DNA of 11,352 nt from Dunaliella salina (lineage: Eukaryota > Chlorophyta > Chlorophyceae > Chlamydomonadales > Dunaliellaceae). A program made the position numbers and the translations under genes. Every line of letters begins with the position of its first letter. Position 1 is the first letter of the stretch. The DNA is taken from the NCBI GenBank assembly GCA_002284615.2, contig MU070650.1:2343-13694 (forward strand). Reading direction: 5' to 3'. The notes under the pieces were generated by a model. That model had not been told where the DNA came from, made no database searches, and was given only the letters and a program-made list of their open reading frames with translations. Of the stretch, positions 1-11,352 are shown one piece after another.

Positions 1-82
1 TATGCACGCAGGCATGACCAGGACTGAAGGTTGGCAGCGTCTATGCACGCAGGCATGACCAGGACTGAAGGTTGGCAGCGTC
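1..82. repeat. 41-bp perfect tandem duplication (two units)
   Basis: Bases 1-41 and 42-82 are identical and directly adjacent. The unit begins TATGCACGCAGG and ends GGCAGCGTC. It lies at the window edge, 20 bases before an undetermined base (n at 103), so it may be a real minisatellite or an assembly artefact. It lies in no recognised gene. Confidence 0.95.
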
Positions 83-690
83 TCGGCAAATTGCCCCACT
101 TCNCGTCACGCAATGCATGTTCACATGCTGTTTTTTTTATTTTAATCGCAACTTGCTTCCACGATGCCACCGCTGCAAATGCGGGGCAATCACGCTCTCG
201 CCCTCTCTCCAGCTCCTCAGCAAGGAGTTACGCATTTTTTTATAAGAACAATATCACCATGCAAATTTTCAGGCTCTAGAACTCGCTCTGCTCGGAGTGA
301 CACGTGGCGCGCTACACACTTCTCACATTTTTACCATTGTTCGAGCCCGCTGCCTAACGAGATTTGAGGGCCATCGCCACCAAGCAGAGGTTGCCCTGGC
401 CGTTGCTTTGGTTGCTCCAGCATATGCCAGCTGTGTACGTGCACAACATTCATATGTTAAGGGAAAAAGGCCACTTCATTTCAGCTGCACTTCTCTGAGC
501 ACTGCTTCAGCAAACCCTCCGCGAGGAAGCCACCACCCTTCCTTGAGGAACCCTCATCACAACTCCTCCTCTCAGCCCCTGGTTCCAGTCCCCACCTTGC
601 GCGTTGGGATGCTTGAGTTCATATAAATGTCTGTGCACAGTCTCATGACCCATCTTGCACTTCCTGGAGAGTTGCTTTTTGCCTAGCCTT
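83..690. other. Non-coding stretch with no recognised gene
   Basis: This stretch contains an undetermined base at 103. Open frames at 164-367 and 297-626 (+) translate to low-complexity Ser/Pro/His-rich peptides that match no family I know. Several T-rich and C/T-rich runs are present. From about 500 it grades into a region of short palindromes, listed separately. I see no RNA gene or convincing promoter here. Confidence 0.6.
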
Positions 691-760
691 CCTCAAGGAA
701 GGCCCCTACCCTCCGTGAGGAGGGGGTGCCTCCAGTAGGGATGCTCCTGCCCCACTGGAG
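514..760. repeat. Cluster of short imperfect palindromes ending in a hairpin
   Basis: Several short inverted repeats share the theme CCTYC(N)GAGG. They lie near 515-529 (CCCTCCGCGAGGAAG), 536-551 (CCTTCCTTGAGGAACC), 689-704 (CCTTCCTCAAGGAAGG) and 709-726 (CCCTCCGTGAGGAGGGGG). They are followed by a larger hairpin: CTCCAGTAGGG at 730-740 pairs with CCCCACTGGAG at 750-760 with one A/C mismatch and a 9-nt loop. GCCT before the left arm can also pair with AGGC just after the right arm across a two-base bulge. The hairpin sits just before the first recognisable retroelement coding sequence. Whether it belongs to the element or to older flanking DNA is unknown. Confidence 0.6.
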
Positions 761-783
761 AGGCTTCAGCTGTAACGCTTATA

Positions 784-2879
784 TGAGCTGGCTGAAACAA
801 TATCCAGATACTGCAAAAGTTGTTGCCAAATTCCCTGCAAGGAAAATCCAATTCCAAGCACCACAACACTGTTTTGATACCATCACCAATCCTACTCCAC
901 CTTCCTATCCAATGCAACTCATCGTTGTGTGGAACACTAACACCAGAGAAATATTAGATACCGCAAACAAAGACTGGTTTCAGTCCCTCCAGCGAGATGT
1001 AAAGCAAGTTACTCCAGAAGCTTGCTGGCTACCTTTGGATTCTCCAAATACTGTCACGCCGCTGCGTACCCACCAACACCTTGCATCAAATACTTGGAAA
1101 CAGAAATTCCAATCACTCTCCCCTGACCCCCATAGCTGCTCACACAAGTGCCCTCAGGAAAGGGCAGAATTCACCCCTGCCAACTTCAAAAAGGGTTTCT
1201 AAAGTCAAGGACTGGAGGGAAATCACCTACACTGATGGCAGTGTGATTAAACACAAAAATGACGACTCCCCACCCCTTTCTGGTTCAGGTGTTTACAAAT
1301 CAGGAAGTGACACTGCTGCACCCTCCCAACACTTGCAACTGCACATACAACCCAATGGCCATGGGCCAACCAATACATCACCAGAGCAGAACTTGTGGGT
1401 ATCCTTGTGGCACTCCAACACGAGCAAACTGAGATTGCCATTGATAGTGCTTCCTGCCTTTTTCAGATTTCTAATCAAACCCTTAACCCGATGCGCATGA
1501 GGTATCACCTACACACAGAGCTCATTCATGCAATACCAACCATATTAAAGCACTACCCTCACCCTATCCATTTTTACAAAGTCAAAGCCCACTCTGGCAT
1601 CATAGGAAATGAGGGGGCCGACGCTTGTGCTCGCACCGCAGCCCTCTCTCACGCCATAGACATTGCACTTCCAGATGCCAGGGACCCTTTCCACAATTTC
1701 TATTGGCTTTCATTAAAGACCTCTTCCACACAAAATGATGGCATGCACCGCTCCCACACGCTTCCGATGCACTATCTCACCAACCTGAGCAACAAACTTA
1801 AAACACACATGCACAAGAAACACAAGCTTGGCTCTGCTGACACCTCTGGATACCACTACCAGAGATGGCAGAAGCTTAACGATGCCACACCACCCACCAC
1901 CAATGACAACACTGAAGCTTACAACCCAACCCCTCAACTTGCAAACAAGGAGATCAGCAACTCCTTCTGGAAAAGCCCAAAGATAACCCTTAAACAGCAA
2001 ATAAATCTTATGAAGTATCGAACGGATACACTATACACACAGAGTCATGCCTCCAGCTTCAAATTTTCCAGTTCTAATAGATGCCCACTCTGTGCAAATA
2101 CGGACAGCATTTATCACGTTCTGCTTAGGTGTACCAACCCAACAATGAGTGAAATGCACACCAACAGACACCATGCGGCCCTTAGTCTCTGTGTAGAAGC
2201 CCTGAGTAAAGGCTGGTATGGCTCATATGAGCATCCCTCATTAGCATGGATGGCTGCTTTCATGACAGACTTCTGGATCAAGGCATACAAATCTCCGAAA
2301 ACACCTCTCGAGCTATTCCAGATTGGGTTTTCCCAAATGACATTGCCTCACCCGCTCCGCACCAAAGCCGCCCTGGTGCTCTTTTTGTGCACCCCATCCC
2401 AGGCAGACAAGCCCACCTTGATCCTACCAAGATCCCCCCAAAAGATAGGGATATTCACCTCGTCGAACTTAACTTCTGCCCTGGCACAAATCCCTTCATC
2501 ACTTTAGAACGTGCACGGACTCAACATTCCCACACCATAACTAGACTTAAAACACGCAGCTTAAGAAACCCAAACGGGAATAACAAAGTGACTTTGCATA
2601 CCATCTTAATTGGTGTGGGTGGCACAATTTACAATGAGCTAACAATTTTACCTCTCATAAATCTGGGTCTAACCAAACAGAAAGCCAAATCACTAGCATC
2701 CAAGCTCAGGGACCATGCCATCCAAAGATTATCCGCCATCATTAACATTAGACATGCACTTTGCTTTCAGAGGGCATCTGGGAGGGGGTTTGCTGGGCGC
2801 GCGGCGGCGGCTGAGGATGGAAGAAGGAGAATCTGAGCGCTTAGGGGCATGGCTTGCAATCCTCCAGATCTCCATTAGT
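784..2879 (+). pseudogene. Retroelement C-terminal polyprotein relic: RNase H, CCHC finger, PD-(D/E)xK-like nuclease
   Basis: The coding sense moves between frames, so this is a dead copy. Frame 3 (784 to about 1110) gives a post-RT linker (ANKDWFQSLQRDVK, then ACWLPLD). Frame 1 (about 1190-1350) carries the first RNase H Asp in YTDGSV (1228-1245). Frame 3 (about 1365-2280) carries RAELVGIL (Glu codon 1389), AIDSAS (Asp codon 1443) and KAHSGIIGNEGAD (Asp codon 1620), so all four RNase H acidic residues are present. The same frame has CPLC...H....C (2082-2132), spaced C-X2-C-X7-H-X4-C, followed by a NRHHAA motif. Frame 2 (about 2290-2800) carries SRPGALFVHP (2366 onward) and HLVELNF (Glu codon 2465). 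A last shift returns to frame 3 for the ending NPPDLH and TAG at 2877-2879, shared with copy 2. Where copy 2 has PD and EIK, this copy has PG and ELN. Confidence 0.8.
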
Positions 2880-2960
2880 TCTGTCTCTTGCCCTCTCCTA
2901 GGCTATAGCTAGTTTTGTCTAGTTTAGGTAGGGGGCCCCCTGGTGAGGCCTCTAACTTTT
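2771..2960 (+). other. G-rich segment and start of the 3' untranslated region of copy 1
   Basis: A G-rich stretch (2778-2816, containing GGGCGCGCGGCGGCGG) interrupts the C-terminal reading frame. The conserved stop region and a perfect 10-bp palindrome GGGGGCCCCC (2931-2940) follow. A related G-rich block, then a related ...TTAGGGGCATGG-like block, recurs at about 4900-5030. This identifies both as copies of one element subfamily. Confidence 0.6.
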
Positions 2961-3032
2961 GTTAGGGGTTCTTCCCTTAATGCACGCGGCCTTTGGCTTG
3001 CGTAGACTTTTCTTTTCTTTTTCTTTTCTTTT
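2941..3032 (+). repeat. Retroelement 3' tail module, copy A
   Basis: The module runs TGGTGAGG (2941-2948), a spacer, CTTCCCTTAATGCAC (2971-2985), a CTTGCGTAGAC block, and a tail of five TTTTC units with slight variation (3008-3032). The same order of blocks recurs three more times downstream. The tail is pyrimidine-rich on the sense strand, not poly(A). Confidence 0.8.
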
Positions 3033-3975
3033 GCTGGCATCGCTGGAAATGAATGTGCAGATGCTATTGCAAAATATCATGCAAAGCAAGCCCAGAACTG
3101 TGTAGCAGACACTGAGATCTTTGGTGCAGATCCTCGTGGAAATCCATTTATAAACATTTAACCAACTGATCCATCTTGCCCCCTCCCAGGCTGCCATCAT
3201 TTGGACAGCGCACTACACATGCTCTCATGCTGCTAAAACCATATCATCTCCAACATGAAAACTGAACGCCATAACATTGCAGGCAGAATGATTACAAAAG
3301 CCCTCAACAAATGCCCTGTAGGGGCAGGCCTAGTATACACAGGCGTAGGAAGCGATTTTAAGCTTGTTCAGCACCACCTCAACTCCCTACACATGCCTGA
3401 GGACTTTACCTGCTAACTTCTTCCCTCGTAACCTTCCAGAGAGGAAAAGACTCAATTCCAGTCGACCAGATGCTGTTTTGATCACCCCTTTCAATGCCAA
3501 ACACACTTCAAACGGTGTTTCTCCTACCAATTCCCATCAAGCTCTGTGCAGCTCCCCACAGAGGACCACCAGAGCTAGCCGCATGAGGCAACCCTACGAA
3601 CTTTATGCAAGTAAACGTCATGTGCACCTAATAGAGATCAAGTTTTGTGAAGACACAAGGCCAGAGCATCAGTTCAACGCGGCAAAGCAGCAGCACGCAG
3701 ACCTTTGCAAGCTTATTAACGCTAAAGCCGTAACAGTTCACCCTATTCTCCTGGGTATAGGTGAAACTATTTATGCTGAGCATACCCTGAAGCAATTCAA
3801 ACAACTAGGATTGGATCACCAGCGTGCCACAAAGCTTGCTCAACAACTTCATGCCCATTCTGTTTGATATGCCCACAAACTAGTAACCATACGCCACGCT
3901 TTTGAAAAAAAGAATACTTCACACAACCAGGATCTAGAGCCATGTGCTTTTAGTAACCCTCCAGATCTACATTAG
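3033..3975 (+). pseudogene. Retroelement relic: RNase H end, CCHC finger, PD-(D/E)xK-like nuclease
   Basis: Frame 3 (3033 to about 3395) gives AGIAGNECADAIAKY, GNPF, an in-frame TAA, a finger CPLPGCHHLDSALHMLSCC (3177-3233, C-X4-C-X7-H-X4-C), another stop, then TERHNIAGRMITKAL. Frame 1 (about 3400-3975) gives SSRPDAVLITP (PD at 3466-3471), HLIEIKFCEDTRP (EIK at 3634-3642) and GIGETIYAEHTLKQF, ending LHAHSV at an in-frame TGA (3865-3867). The homology continues past that TGA (YAHKLVTIRHAFE) to NPPDLH and TAG at 3973-3975. The TGA therefore looks like a nonsense mutation, not the native stop. Between the NPF block and the finger this copy is 363 nt shorter than copy 1 (27 against 390 nt), a deletion that keeps frame. 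The PD plus ExK pair suggests a restriction-like endonuclease. Confidence 0.82.
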
Positions 3976-3994
3976 CTTTCTCTTTTTCACACCT

Positions 3995-4104
3995 TGTGGT
4001 GAAGGAGGCTCACGGCTCTTTTTTGAGCCAATGTGTCTCCTCTTCCTTAATTGATGTAAGAAGAGTTTCTCTGCCTACATAGTTTTTCTTCTTTCTTTTT
4101 TTTT
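3995..4104 (+). repeat. Retroelement 3' tail module, copy B
   Basis: The module runs GTGGTGAAGG (3995-4004), a small hairpin GGCTC-TTTTTT-GAGCC (4014-4029), CTTCCTTAATTGATG (4042-4056), a CTGCCTACATAG block, then a T/C-rich tail (4082-4104). It is the divergent counterpart of copy A. Confidence 0.7.
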
Positions 4105-4128
4105 AGGCTTTGTGCCCACTGCTTGAAG

Positions 4129-4518
4129 GTTGAGTCCTGTAAATGGTTGGGTGGTACAAACATTTGTAATAAGTGTGAGTGAGCTGAAGTCCAGGACGAG
4201 AAACATGTTCTCTTCTATTGCAATGGCCTTGAGATGTGTGAACTGCGCAGAAAATACAAGGACTTGTTCATAGATGTTTTCAATTCATTACATTCTTTTG
4301 CCCAGCTTCCAAGCATTGACTTTATTCTTTCCTTGTTGAGCTACCTGGCTTTGACTGATTCTGATCAATGCTTTTCTAAATTAAGACTCGTACAGATTTT
4401 TGAAAATTTTGACATAGTTAGTTTCAATTTTGGATGCTGGCTGAGATTGTTTCACCAGCAACAGATCAGTGTAGGCCTAACCCCTCGTAACCCCTTTTGG
4501 ATAGCATGGCATAACTAA
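4129..4518 (+). pseudogene. Zinc-finger retroelement C-terminal fragment (identity uncertain)
   Basis: Frame 1 is open except for one TGA at 4180-4182. It contains CNKC (4165-4176), then AEVQDEKHVLFYC with His at 4204 and Cys at 4219. The spacing is C-X2-C-X9-H-X4-C if the stop is counted as a residue. MCELRRKYKDLF follows. A CxxC...HxxxxC finger before an R/K-rich helix is typical of the C-terminal end of many RT-containing non-LTR elements, and that is the basis of the call. Downstream (4270-4518) the peptide is Leu/Phe/Ser-rich and not recognised. An alternative is a fragment of a host zinc-finger gene. Confidence 0.5.
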
Positions 4519-4592
4519 TCTTAGATGCTAGTGATTTGGAGGCCCCTGGTCGCCGTTGTGCGGGCCAAACTTACTATTACCTTGGCGCTTTG

Positions 4593-4700
4593 GTGAGGCC
4601 CCCCTCCTCCTAGCTCAACAGTTAAGGGATCTTCCCAGTTAAGGGATCTTCCCTTAATGCACACAACCTCTCGCCTGCCTAGACATTTATTTTCCCTTGG
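4593..4700 (+). repeat. Retroelement 3' tail module, copy C, with a 17-bp internal duplication
   Basis: The blocks are TGGTGAGG, CTTCCCTTAATGCAC (4648-4662), CGCCTGCCTAGACA and a short T/C-rich end. The 17-bp unit AGTTAAGGGATCTTCCC is exactly duplicated in tandem (4620-4636 and 4637-4653), just upstream of the conserved TTAATGCAC block. Confidence 0.75.
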
Positions 4701-4879
4701 CGTCCAGGGGCCCGGTTTGGTTTCAAGTCCTGACATCAGCTTTGGGGATTTTGTGGGGACACCTCAGCAGGGGAAGTTTGGTCCTTTCCTTCATGCACAT
4801 GGCCATACAGCAAGCAGAGCTCTTCTCCCAAGCTTTTTTACCATGCTGTCCAAAAAGTGACAATTGTTATCAACACCAG
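4701..4879. other. Unassigned spacer between retroelement tails
   Basis: Short overlapping open frames occur on both strands, with no recognisable motif. A stretch near 4755-4810 (TTTTGTGGGGAC..., then TTCATGCACATGG) has a faint resemblance to the tail module, too weak to call. Nothing else is seen. Confidence 0.4.
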
Positions 4880-4922
4880 GTTTGTTTTTCATTTTCAAGA
4901 GGCCTCTGGAGGAGGGAAAGAA

Positions 4923-4952
4923 GGGTGGGTGGGTGGTGAGGGGGGGCGGGGG
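4923..4952 (+). other. Putative G-quadruplex motif
   Basis: Runs of three or more G separated by one to six bases: GGG (4923-4925), GGG (4927-4929), GGG (4931-4933), a TGGTGA spacer, a seven-G run (4940-4946) and a five-G run after a single C. This fits the usual G3+N1-7 pattern on the + strand, which is the sense strand of the retroelement fragment. Confidence 0.7.
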
Positions 4953-5093
4953 TTGCGCTGGGTGCGCGGCAGTGGAGAGCAGGACAAAGTTCCGGGCTTT
5001 TAGGAGCATGGCAGACAACCTCCCAGTTCCTCGTTGGCTCGTTTTTGGTTCTCACCTAGGCAAACTGTGTCTAGTGTAGAATTCCAGGGCCTT

Positions 5094-5184
5094 TTGGTGA
5101 GGAACCTACTAGCTTGCTTATTAGGTAACCATCCCTTGATGCATGCAGCCTCTCGTCTGCCTAGATATTTCCTTTCCTTTCTCC
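5094..5184 (+). repeat. Retroelement 3' tail module, copy D
   Basis: The blocks are TTTTGGTGAGG (5093-5103), ATCCCTTGATGCATGC (5131-5146), CTCGTCTGCCTAGATA and a T/C-rich end (TTTCCTTTCCTTTCTCC). Block order and spacing follow copies A and C. Confidence 0.72.
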
Positions 5185-5194
5185 AACATTCTAG

Positions 5195-5468
5195 CCTTAT
5201 GACAAGGCCCGGATTGGCAAGGGGTTTGATCATGTACTCGTAATTAATGCCAGCCACAACACTTACAATGCAGAAGGAAAAACGTGGGATCAGCTTGTGT
5301 CTTTCTTCTATGCATGCTGGCTGCTTTCTAGCACAGACTTTTACGTTTTACTCAAAAGTTCAACAAGCCACTTTGGAGGACATTATAAAAAGTATCTGTG
5401 ACGTTCATGATTCTCCCTCCCTGTACCTTCAGCACCTGAAGCAGAAATATTTTGTTTGGCTGACTTAG
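5195..5468 (+). pseudogene. Coding-like relic of unknown identity
   Basis: From just after the last retroelement tail, one frame reads PYDKARIGKGFDHVLVINAS, then YNAEGKTWDQLVSFFYACWL and LSSTDFYVLLKSS up to a stop near 5400. A second frame then continues with DVHDSPSLYLQHLKQKYFVW to a stop at 5466-5468. The composition of both pieces looks protein-like: mixed aromatic, charged and hydrophobic residues, no low complexity. The switch near GHYKKY suggests one frameshift in an old coding sequence. I do not recognise the family. It could be a piece of another transposon or a broken host gene. Confidence 0.35.
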
Positions 5469-5741
5469 TCCAGTGAACCAAGCAGCCAAACTAATCGGCT
5501 GAAGGCCATTCCCTACTCAATTTTGTCGCCGTGCTGATGAGTGTTATGGCTTACAATGCTTGTCAGCCAAAGAAACCACATTTGCAAATTGCATTGCATC
5601 TACTAGATGCTTGTAGTACAAGCCATTGGGGCGCAGAGGATGTTGCATGTAGGCTCGCTCGCTCTCAGCTCTTGTTGCAAGGTTTGTGAATGGAATGCTG
5701 AACGGAACGAAGACACTGTTGTCTCAGCACATAATGGACCT
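5469..5741. other. Intergenic stretch downstream of the glucosidase gene
   Basis: Open frames on both strands at 5603-5834 are short overlapping shadows with no family resemblance. The stretch lies between the retroelement relics and the 3' end of the minus-strand gene. Nothing else is seen. Confidence 0.5.
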
Positions 5742-5746
5742 TTACA
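5742..5746 (-). terminator. Candidate poly(A) signal TGTAA
   Basis: Read on the minus strand the sequence is TGTAA, about 160 nt past the glucosidase stop codon. TGTAA is the usual polyadenylation signal of chlorophycean green algae. The motif is only 5 nt long and also occurs by chance elsewhere (for example 5551-5555), so this assignment is positional. Confidence 0.3.
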
Positions 5747-5906
5747 CGTCCAAATTGAAGAATCTTCAAGCATTGCATGCTTGCATTTCTGTGTTAAGAA
5801 ATGCTTGACTGCTCCCAAACAAAATCAAACTTAGGGAATTCCCCCTTGTGCTTTTCAAACAGCCTCTTGAATGAGAAACACAGATTTGCCGCATTCTCCT
5901 GCTTGC

Positions 5907-11222
<5,316 letters not shown>

Positions 11223-11352
11223 CTGTGCACATGCCATGTAGGAAGCATGAAAAAAAGACCAGAGAGTTTTACAATGAATGGCAGAGGCAAGTGCCCTGAT
11301 GGCAAGGCGTGTAGAGAATGCTATTTGCAAAATACAAAAGGAATTGAGCGCG
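11223..11352 (-). other. Partial MOGS intron at the window edge
   Basis: Sequence upstream of the first visible acceptor. The open frame continues into it (11223-11330), but the peptide has no GH63 resemblance, and a pyrimidine-rich tract (TCTGGTCTTTTTTTCATGC on the minus strand) precedes the AG. It is therefore taken as intron that continues beyond 11352. Confidence 0.7.

Larger units (their letters stand above)
770..3032 (+). mobile_element. Non-LTR retrotransposon copy 1, 5'-truncated and decayed
   Basis: A relic of a LINE-type element on the + strand. No reverse transcriptase motifs are visible; what remains is the region downstream of RT. In order these are a linker, an RNase H domain (about 1220-1660), a CCHC finger (2082-2132), a PD-(D/E)xK-like nuclease region (about 2366-2760) and a 3' untranslated tail ending in TTTTC repeats (3008-3032). 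RNase H plus a CCHC/restriction-like endonuclease end is, as I recall, seen in Dualen/RandI-type elements of green algae. That placement is by motif order, not by a search. The 5' boundary is uncertain (between about 690 and 790). The 3' boundary is sharp, because another copy's coding sequence starts at 3033. Confidence 0.8.
3033..4104 (+). mobile_element. Non-LTR retrotransposon copy 2, 5'-truncated
   Basis: Coding sequence for the end of an RNase H domain (AGIAGNECADAIAKYH) starts directly after the TTTTC tail of copy 1, with no intervening unique DNA. It ends in a tail like that of copy 1 with the T-rich run at 4084-4104. Its motif order (RNase H end, CCHC, RHN motif, PD...ExK) matches copy 1, but the sequence is divergent, so it is a different family member. 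Confidence 0.82.
4105..4700 (+). mobile_element. Third retroelement fragment: zinc-finger C-terminus and shared 3' tail
   Basis: It begins directly after the T-rich end of copy 2. It has a C-X2-C...H-X4-C relic and a long frame-1 stretch to 4518, then a non-coding part ending in a tail module like copy A. The coding part differs from the C-terminus of copies 1 and 2, so the finger fragment and the tail may come from two insertions. Confidence 0.5.
4880..5184 (+). mobile_element. Fourth retroelement 3' fragment (G-rich block plus tail)
   Basis: A segment resembling the 3' end of copy 1. It has a pyrimidine-to-G-rich transition, the block GTTGCGCTGGGTGCGCGGC (about 4953-4971; compare GTTTGCTGGGCGCGCGGC in copy 1), a TTTTAGGAGCATGG block near 5000, then a tail module. 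It has no long reading frame. The 5' boundary is approximate. Confidence 0.6.

Noticed and set aside
31..626. Overlapping plus-strand open frames near the window start
   Set aside because: Compositionally biased peptides without motifs, and one spans the undetermined base. No support for a gene.
2246..2836. A separate gene encoding 196 residues
   Set aside because: It continues the retroelement C-terminus after a frameshift (IPDWVFPN, SRPG, VELNF align with copy 2), so it is part of the same pseudogene.
4521..5257. Several short minus-strand open frames sharing ...YLGRREAACIKG-like peptides (also at 2952-3200)
   Set aside because: The shared peptide is the antisense translation of the repeated 3' tail modules. 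The similarity reflects the DNA repeat, not a protein family.

Overview
The window is nuclear DNA of a eukaryote, most likely a green alga (Chlorophyta). Genus is not determinable from the sequence; a chlorophycean such as a Dunaliella-like alga is a guess. The evidence is a gene in at least seven short exons with consensus splice sites, long dinucleotide and trinucleotide microsatellites, base composition close to balanced, and decayed non-LTR retroelements whose RNase H and C-terminal nuclease motifs resemble those I recall from green algal genomes. No bacterial-type operon, CRISPR array, rRNA or tRNA was seen.

Layout. Bases 1-690 hold a 41-bp tandem duplication, one undetermined base and no recognisable gene. 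Bases about 500-760 carry a run of short CCT...AGG palindromes. Bases about 770-5184 (+ strand) are a pile of 5'-truncated, frameshifted non-LTR retroelement copies lying head to tail. Copy 1 (about 770-3032) has an RNase H domain, a CCHC finger and a PD-(D/E)xK-like nuclease region. Copy 2 (3033-4104) holds the end of RNase H, the finger and a better preserved nuclease. After it come a fragment of another zinc-finger C-terminus (4129-4518) and two more copies of the same 3' tail (ends near 4700 and 5184). A short coding-like relic of unknown identity follows (5195-5468).

Bases 5907-11222 (- strand) carry the 3' part of one intact-looking gene: mannosyl-oligosaccharide glucosidase (processing alpha-glucosidase I, GH63), the ER enzyme that trims the first glucose from N-glycans. 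I assembled seven exons by hand. All six junctions keep frame, giving 316 residues and a stop; the 5' part of the gene lies beyond 11352. The retroelement pile faces this gene tail to tail.

The most interesting point is in this gene's introns. The 5' splice site after exon 2 is the first GT of a (GT)38 tract. The intron after exon 3 begins with GC instead of GT and contains an (AC)54 tract on the transcript strand. The two tracts are complementary in the pre-mRNA and flank only exon 3 (97 nt), an arrangement that could favour exon skipping or circular RNA. This is inference and needs RNA data.
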